Shown here one piece after another: positions 58,518 through 64,000 of a stretch of 64,000 nt of DNA. Origin of the DNA: Halodesulfovibrio marinisediminis DSM 17456 (GTDB lineage: Bacteria; Desulfobacterota; Desulfovibrionia; Desulfovibrionales; Desulfovibrionaceae); NCBI RefSeq assembly GCF_900129975.1, contig NZ_FSRG01000004.1, positions 434,001 to 498,000 of the forward strand, in the 5' to 3' direction. The translations under genes and the position numbers were made by a program. Position 1 is the stretch's first letter, and every line of letters starts with the position of its first letter. The notes beneath the pieces were generated by a model. It made no database searches and was not told where the DNA came from. It worked only from the letters and a program-made list of their open reading frames with translations.

Positions 58518-59191
58518 CTTAAGTGCGTTAACACAGGGGCTTTCTACGTATTATTGGAAAAAAAATCTAGTCGTTTTTTACGAAAAAACAATTTTTTTTG
58601 ATATTCGAAATATTATTCAATTTCTTCATGTCTTATGAGCTAGTTCAGGTGCAGGTTGTTTCAGTGGACTCTGTTATTCAGCTGTGTAGTGATTTCAGCG
58701 CTCTTTTTTCGTTTCCTTAACCCTCCTTCGTGTTTTCAAAAAAGCGTCCTTAGCGGCAGTTTTTGAGCATTGTAGGGCTGATGGTTATCTGAGGGCATGA
58801 TATGAGGCAGCAGGGGGATTCGATACAAGAACACTATGATATTGGTTCCTTTAAGTCGGGCTAGCCCCTGCTAGCTGAGTTGTTTTCTCCTATTTCCTTT
58901 TTCCCAGAATCTGACCCAAGCTTACCATACCTAATTTGAAAAATTATGCCTGTCTTACCAAGTGATGCTTTCGCTATTTTGCTTAGCCCTGTTATGAATA
59001 AGAGTTTTAGACCTAGTTAATAGATCGAAGCCACATTGCAACTTGTTGATGTTGTAGGAAATTAGAGAGGTTGTCTTGGTAATAGTTTATATAATGCATA
59101 ATGAATAAGAATAATTAACCGAAAAGATATTTGTGTAGGGGTATTGTTTTTATATGCCCTCTTCCGCTACGCAATGAAAAATGTATACACC

Positions 59192-59225
59192 GTTTTCGAC
59201 TGTTGGGGATATTTCATTCGAAAAC
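59192..59225 (+). promoter_or_regulatory. 8-bp inverted repeat upstream of the chemoreceptor gene
   Basis: GTTTTCGA (59192-59199) and TCGAAAAC (59218-59225), 18 bp apart, about 45 bp ahead of the chemoreceptor start. Position suits an operator or leader stem. Confidence 0.35.
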
Positions 59226-59269
59226 AGGGTACAGCTTAATTATGTGTGGATATTGTAAGGAGTGGAGTA

Positions 59270-60856
59270 ATGGGAAAATTTTCCCTTAAGATGCAGGTGG
59301 TCCTGATTGCAGCAAGTGCGTTGTTGTCACTTGGTGTTGGGTATGGATTTTTGTATGCGGGAGCGGATGGCGCGAGCGTCTCAATGGGGACTGTTCATAC
59401 TTCGCTGTTGGTAACAGGCGGGCTATTTAGCTTGCTGGTACTGCCGTTGGTTTTTGTTACAATTAGCACCCAGCGTACCGCAGGCGGTGCTATTCGCGAG
59501 AAGTGTAAACAGGTTTGTGGTGGTGACTATTCTGTTGCATTTCCTTTTTCCCAGTCGCCGGACCTTGCTGCGCTTGAACGTGATTTAGAGGCCATGTTCT
59601 CCAGTATGAAGCATCGTCTAGGTTTTGCACAGGGGGTACTTTCCGGTATTGATACTCCTTTTGTTGTTGTCGATACCAATGAAGTCCTGACGTATACTAA
59701 TGATTCCCTTCTTTTTATTCTGGAGCAGGACGGGAAACCGGAAGACTACTATGGGCAGAACGTTGCTCATTTCTTTTATGGTGATTCTTCCCGCCGAACA
59801 GTGCTGGCTGATAGTCTTGAAAAACATATTGTAACGAAGCGCGAAGTTGTTCTTACTGGGCGTAAGGGCGGTCAGCGGAAAATTTATATTAACGCATCAC
59901 CGTTGTTTGATTTGAATGGGGATTTGATGGGTGCGCTTTGTATCTATCAGGATTTAACTGCGTTACGTCAGCGTGAGGAAGAGATTCTTAGCAAAAACGA
60001 ACAGATTGCATCTGCTGTGCGCGAATCAGAAGATGTTTCAGATGATGTGGCACGTATTGCTCAAGATATTTCGACAAAGATGGAAGAGACAAGCCTTGCT
60101 GTTTCCCGTCAGACAGAACGCGCAATGGAAACTGCTACGGCGATGGAGCAGATGAACGCTGCTGTTACTGAGGTTGCACAGAATGCCTCTAATGCAGCGG
60201 AACAGGCTATCTCCGCACGAGATAAAGCAGATCAAGGTTCTCAGGTTGTAAGAGAAGCTATTGAGGCTATTGATGAGGTCGCTCGTTTGTCTCATCAGTT
60301 GCATGATGACATGTCTTCTTTGGGGCAACAGGCAGAGGGTATTGGTACTGTAATGAACGTGATTACTGATATTGCAGATCAAACAAACCTGCTTGCCTTG
60401 AATGCTGCCATTGAAGCTGCCCGCGCCGGTGAGGCAGGGCGGGGATTTGCAGTAGTAGCTGATGAAGTGCGTAAGCTTGCAGAAAAAACGATGCAGGCAA
60501 CTAAAGAGGTTGGTGATGCTATTACTGCGATCCAAACAGGTGCACAGCGAAACCTTGAAAGCGTGACAGAAGCAGCTTCCGCCGTATCCCGTTCTAGAGA
60601 GCTGTCCGGTGCTTCCGGTGAAGTTCTTAATCAAATTGTGGAACTTGTGAATGATTCAACTGATCAGGTTCAGGCAATTGCCACTGCTGCAGACGAACAG
60701 GCTGCAACCAGTGACCATATTAATCGCTCTGTGGATGAAGTTCGAACGATTTCTGAACAATCAGCAGGAGAAATTGTTACGGCTTCTCATGGTGTTCGTG
60801 AGTTGTCTGTTATGGCAAGGCAGTTGCGTGAAATTATTCAGGCTATAGGGTCATAG
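59270..60856 (+). CDS. Methyl-accepting chemotaxis protein with PAS domain
   Basis: A 528-residue membrane receptor. Two hydrophobic helices close together (about 8-25 and 47-66) leave only a 20-residue periplasmic loop, so sensing must be inside. A HAMP-like segment (about 70-120) leads to a PAS domain (about 130-245, [21 protein letters not shown]). The signalling domain has the conserved hairpin tip [41 protein letters not shown] (about 376-416, quoted in part). Start at ATG 59270, AAGGAG ahead. PAS receptors without a periplasmic domain usually sense redox, oxygen or cytoplasmic metabolites. Confidence 0.92.
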   Translation: MGKFSLKMQVVLIAASALLSLGVGYGFLYAGADGASVSMGTVHTSLLVTGGLFSLLVLPLVFVTISTQRTAGGAIREKCKQVCGGDYSVAFPFSQSPDLAALERDLEAMFSSMKHRLGFAQGVLSGIDTPFVVVDTNEVLTYTNDSLLFILEQDGKPEDYYGQNVAHFFYGDSSRRTVLADSLEKHIVTKREVVLTGRKGGQRKIYINASPLFDLNGDLMGALCIYQDLTALRQREEEILSKNEQIASAVRESEDVSDDVARIAQDISTKMEETSLAVSRQTERAMETATAMEQMNAAVTEVAQNASNAAEQAISARDKADQGSQVVREAIEAIDEVARLSHQLHDDMSSLGQQAEGIGTVMNVITDIADQTNLLALNAAIEAARAGEAGRGFAVVADEVRKLAEKTMQATKEVGDAITAIQTGAQRNLESVTEAASAVSRSRELSGASGEVLNQIVELVNDSTDQVQAIATAADEQAATSDHINRSVDEVRTISEQSAGEIVTASHGVRELSVMARQLREIIQAIGS

Positions 60857-60899
60857 GCTCAACGTCTGAAATAAGGCATTACGCTTGTAGTGAAATGAA

Positions 60900-60937
60900 A
60901 AAAAGCTGAGAACGTGCGCACGTTTTCAGCTTTTTTT
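60900..60937. terminator. Bidirectional terminator
   Basis: AAAGCTGA...AACGTGCG and its complement form a long imperfect palindrome with TTTTTTT on the plus strand and an A-run in front. It separates the chemoreceptor and the HD-GYP gene. Confidence 0.9.
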
Positions 60938-60953
60938 ATTGCTTGATGCTCTG

Positions 60954-62798
60954 TTACAATTTGATGAGGGGGATTTCGTTTATATTTAAATATTGATCTC
61001 GTATTCGACGTATGTCTTCTTCGTACTGGGTGAAAATATCCACTAGATGTGGGTCAAAAGCTTTAGCCCGTTCGGATGCGATGTATTGAAAAACCTGCTC
61101 TTGCGGCCAGGCATCTTTGTAGCAGCGTTCGGAGCTCAGTGCGTCATATACATCTGCCAACATCGTAATGCGAGCAAAGATACTGATGTCATTTTCCCTT
61201 AGTCCGTTAGGATAGCCGTTTCCATCCCATCGTTCGTGGTGTTGATATGCTATTTCACAGGCAATCTGCAGTAGATCCTTGTTAGATCCCTCTAGGATAT
61301 CTTTGCCTATAGATGTATGTGTCTTAATTACTTCAAATTCTTCAACTGTTAGTTTTCCAGGTTTATGAAGAATTGATTCAGGAATGCCTATTTTACCCAC
61401 ATCATGCATGGGGGATGCTGCTTCCAGTAAATCGAGATCTTTTTTTTGCATCCCGATGCGTTCGCCAAGGAAGCGGGAAATTTTGGCAACCCGTTGAACA
61501 TGGCCACCTGTTTCTTGGGAACGGGCTTCAATAACTTCGCCTAGAGTTGAAACAATAACTTTCTGTGTTTCTATCACTTCTTGATCCAAAACGATAATTC
61601 GTTCTTTGTTTTGACGTAGAATAATTTGTTTTTGCAGGTTGTTATACGTGAGAAAGAGAATGAGTGAGAGAGTCGTGATAATTACTGTAGCGGGAATGAT
61701 TGCTTTGTAATGCAGAGCAAAAAAAGATTCCGGCCTGTTGATGAAAGTTGCTTCAACTGGAAGAGTGTCGGGGTTAATGTTGTATGTGACTAGCCTGCGA
61801 TAGTCGTAAATGCTTTTATGGATGTTCGCATCAAGTTGAAGCGGGATAACTGGCTGGCCTGCTAAAAGACGGATTAGCGTAAAAGCTGCCTGCCGTCCAA
61901 GGTTATATGCTGAAAGAACCTTTCCGCCGACAACCCCTGTTTTGAGCTGGAATGACCAGGATACAATGATCGGAACTGAGGAGGTTTTAGCAAGTTCTCT
62001 TTCTATGGTTCCCTGTGGGTAAAAGGTGTTGTCTTTTGTTTTGAAATGGGGAAGCAGGTAGATTATTTCGTGTTTTTTTCGTGAGCTGGCAAATGACTTT
62101 AGCTCCTTAAGTGTCATGTGTGGTGTGAAGTTGAGTGTGATGTGTGGCGGAAGCTTTGAAGCAATAGTCTTAATTTCTTTTACTAATGATGTGCATGTTG
62201 AACTTTCGTCACCAACGATATGTATCGTGCGAAGATAAGGACGCATTTGGATAGCTTGTTGAATTGTTCCAAGATGGTCTGCTTGTTCCGCAATGATTGA
62301 GCGGATGTTAGAGTTAATAGATGGTGGATGTGCGTTGTTAATACCGCATGCGATAATAGGAACGTCTGGAAATATTTCTGATCCATATGTACGTATAAAA
62401 CAGAGTGCGTTGTTGTCTGTAACGATAATGCCGTCAGGACGGATCCATGCATACTTGTTAGCATACATGAGGGCTAGCGAGCTTAGATAGCTTGGGTCTG
62501 TGTAGTTCTTACTATCCATATACTCAAACTTAAGAAGCGTTGAAGGAGAATTCTCTTTCAACGTATCCTTGATTGCTTTGCCGGTATTTATCGTCCATGT
62601 GTCGTTGGATGAATACGAATGAATGACGAGAATTTTTTTTGGATTTTTAGGATGTGCAGCATAGGAAGCAGTAATAGAAAAGATAATGCAAAAAAGAATA
62701 AGAAAGAACATTATACGCTGTATGAAATGAAAATATGAAAAAAATAGAGTATAATAGGTAGGTATAAAGTATGTTTTTTCTTTGCTAGTGGTGCGCAT
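60954..62798 (-). CDS. HD-GYP phosphodiesterase with periplasmic ABC-type binding domain
   Basis: A membrane protein of about 614 residues predicted to break down c-di-GMP in response to a periplasmic ligand. After an N-terminal hydrophobic signal/anchor (about 26-45), residues about 55-330 form an ABC substrate-binding-like domain (KKILVIHSYSSNDTWT, GIIVTDNNAL, VPIIACGINN) as seen in TMAO- or sugar-type sensors. A second membrane helix lies at about 362-385, then a coiled coil and the HD-GYP domain with HDVGKIGIPE and HHERWDGNGYPNGL, both active-site motifs intact. The start at 62798 is uncertain; 62813 (GTG) and a Met about 29 codons downstream are alternatives. Confidence 0.85.
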   Translation of the reverse strand: MRTTSKEKTYFIPTYYTLFFSYFHFIQRIMFFLILFCIIFSITASYAAHPKNPKKILVIHSYSSNDTWTINTGKAIKDTLKENSPSTLLKFEYMDSKNYTDPSYLSSLALMYANKYAWIRPDGIIVTDNNALCFIRTYGSEIFPDVPIIACGINNAHPPSINSNIRSIIAEQADHLGTIQQAIQMRPYLRTIHIVGDESSTCTSLVKEIKTIASKLPPHITLNFTPHMTLKELKSFASSRKKHEIIYLLPHFKTKDNTFYPQGTIERELAKTSSVPIIVSWSFQLKTGVVGGKVLSAYNLGRQAAFTLIRLLAGQPVIPLQLDANIHKSIYDYRRLVTYNINPDTLPVEATFINRPESFFALHYKAIIPATVIITTLSLILFLTYNNLQKQIILRQNKERIIVLDQEVIETQKVIVSTLGEVIEARSQETGGHVQRVAKISRFLGERIGMQKKDLDLLEAASPMHDVGKIGIPESILHKPGKLTVEEFEVIKTHTSIGKDILEGSNKDLLQIACEIAYQHHERWDGNGYPNGLRENDISIFARITMLADVYDALSSERCYKDAWPQEQVFQYIASERAKAFDPHLVDIFTQYEEDIRRIRDQYLNINEIPLIKL

Positions 62799-62959
62799 AC
62801 TGTAGTGTTCCACGACAAAGAAATTTGAGTAATTATTAGCTGCACTACATGTAAGAGCAAAAAATTATTTTTTTGTAAGTTTTATTTTAATTATTTTGTT
62901 ACTAGCAATAATAAAATGTTTTTTTATTGGAAGAATCTATTAGTATTCGTGCCAACAAG

Positions 62960-63892
62960 CTACACAGTGGAGCAAAAAACTTTTTCTTCTTCTGGCTTAT
63001 CAATAAAAATACGGTTACGTCCGGCATTCTTGCAATGGTATAATTTTCTATCAGCACGCGTGAGGACGGCAAAACTGTATTCATTGCGTTGTGAGATTGC
63101 GCCACCGAATGATGCAGTTACGCTAATTTTTTGTTTTTCGTGCATGAGCCATGATCGTTCAACAAGACGGCGTAGTCGTTCTGCCATTACAGTTAGATTG
63201 TTGATTGTCGTGTTAGGAACAAATATGACAAATTCTTCTCCCCCCCAGCGGCAGATAACATCAAGGAAACGTAATGATTTCGTTAAGGTTTGCGCAACCA
63301 TTCGGAGAACCTTATCTCCTATCTGATGCCCATATGTGTCATTAACTGACTTGAAGTCATCAATATCAATAAATAAAATGCCAAATGGCGCAAGGTTTTG
63401 TTCCATTGCGTGGTCAAGGTTTCGCATTGTGATTTCTGCATAACGCCGATTTCCAATGCCCGTAAGTTCATCCGTCAACACCTCTTTGCGTAGCAGTTCC
63501 ATTTCCCTTCGCATGTTGAGGGACTCACTGTTCTCTGCAAAAACTTCAACTGCGCCTATAATACTTCCGCTTGAATTAAATATAGGGGTTGCCTGAATTG
63601 TAATGGGAATTCTGTGACCAAGCTTATGACGCATGTAAGTATTTATATGACGTTTCTCACCGTCATCTAGTGTGGCAGAGAGTGGACAGCCTTTGTCGCA
63701 GAGTGAACAACCATTTTCATCTTCATGTCGCAAAAGATTACTTGAGCATACTTTGCCCATTACTTCGTCCTCAGTATACCCACTGAGCCTCTCAGCTGCT
63801 TTGTTCCAGTATGTAATGCGCCGGCTGGCATCTACGAAATAGATTCCGTCTGTAACTGAGTTAAGCAACGTTTGGTAAAATATTTGATTCAT
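62960..63892 (-). CDS. PAS-GGDEF diguanylate cyclase
   Basis: A 310-residue soluble protein: a PAS domain at about 5-130 (GIYFVDASRRITYWNKAAERLSGYTEDEV, with an unusual Cys-rich insert EDENGCSLCDKGCPLS near 59-72 that may bind metal or Fe-S), followed by a GGDEF domain (about 140-300) with the catalytic CRWGGEEFVIFV (GGEEF, active form) around 215. The ribosome site GGGGGAG sits 8 bases ahead of the ATG at 63892. It lies behind the HD-GYP gene, so opposing c-di-GMP enzymes are neighbours. 63893-64000 shows no gene. Confidence 0.92.
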   Translation of the reverse strand: MNQIFYQTLLNSVTDGIYFVDASRRITYWNKAAERLSGYTEDEVMGKVCSSNLLRHEDENGCSLCDKGCPLSATLDDGEKRHINTYMRHKLGHRIPITIQATPIFNSSGSIIGAVEVFAENSESLNMRREMELLRKEVLTDELTGIGNRRYAEITMRNLDHAMEQNLAPFGILFIDIDDFKSVNDTYGHQIGDKVLRMVAQTLTKSLRFLDVICRWGGEEFVIFVPNTTINNLTVMAERLRRLVERSWLMHEKQKISVTASFGGAISQRNEYSFAVLTRADRKLYHCKNAGRNRIFIDKPEEEKVFCSTV

Positions 63893-64000
63893 GAGCTACT
63901 CCCCCCGAAAAGAGTACAGCCCGCACAATGTAATTTTCCCCCGAAAACAGACAAAGAACAGCTATGCTGACTAAACGCAAAGCTAGATAAAGTTGCTGCC

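Overview
The window looks like a chromosomal segment of a marine or gut sulfate- or sulfite-reducing bacterium of the Desulfovibrionaceae, most like Halodesulfovibrio or a close relative. The main evidence is a complete hmcABCDEF-rrf1-rrf2 locus (high-molecular-weight cytochrome transmembrane complex), a hallmark of Desulfovibrio-type organisms. A taurine-to-isethionate gene set and a dense collection of PAS, c-di-GMP and chemotaxis proteins fit the same group. I see no phage, insertion sequence, integrase, CRISPR array or rRNA, and the base composition looks even across most of the window.

Layout. 1-5.2 kb, minus strand: arginine decarboxylase (cut by the left edge), a small VOC-fold protein, leucyl aminopeptidase and malic enzyme. 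6-7 kb: two uncharacterised small acidic or coiled-coil proteins. 7.6-9.6 kb: three tandem paralogous lipoproteins. 9.7-20.9 kb, minus strand: the rimP-nusA-ylxR-infB / DUF503-nrnA-truB-rpsO-pnp translation and RNA-decay cluster, apparently without rbfA. 21-28.5 kb, minus strand: the hmc locus with its regulators, a promoter overlapped by a palindrome and a structured leader. 28.7-29.6 kb: a TIM-barrel isomerase-like protein. 29.9-35.8 kb, minus strand: a three-gene RND efflux operon with twin operator-like palindromes. 36-41.5 kb: a family 9 glycosyltransferase, a Spy/CpxP-like protein, a TetR regulator and ptb-buk with a lone acetolactate-synthase-type small subunit. 42-46 kb: glmS, alr and a PilZ protein. 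46.2-50.1 kb: a candidate sRNA, a FAD oxidoreductase, a HAD phosphatase and a trypsin-like lipoprotein. 50.3-57.8 kb: a sigma54 activator and a divergent sigma54-promoted operon (APC permease, sulfoacetaldehyde reductase, taurine:pyruvate aminotransferase, alanine dehydrogenase). 58.4 kb: tRNA-Thr(GGT). 59-64 kb: a chemoreceptor, an HD-GYP protein and a PAS-GGDEF protein.

How the genes work together. In the 50-58 kb region Tpa moves the amino group of taurine to pyruvate, giving sulfoacetaldehyde and alanine. Ald regenerates pyruvate and yields NADH and ammonium, and the iron-type dehydrogenase can use that NADH to make isethionate. The glycyl-radical isethionate lyase that would release sulfite is not in this window. 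The Hmc complex would link periplasmic hydrogen/cytochrome c electrons to cytoplasmic or membrane reactions across the inner membrane, with Rrf1 and Rrf2 as likely regulators.

The most notable unexplained signals are: a candidate sRNA gene at about 46.2-46.4 kb with its own promoter, internal pairing and intrinsic terminator; the palindrome over the hmc -10 box and the folded hmc leader; two plus-strand terminators with no gene in front of them (5.7 kb and 58.0 kb); and the trio of unknown lipoproteins. All calls come from reading sequence and translations by eye; no database search or folding program was run.
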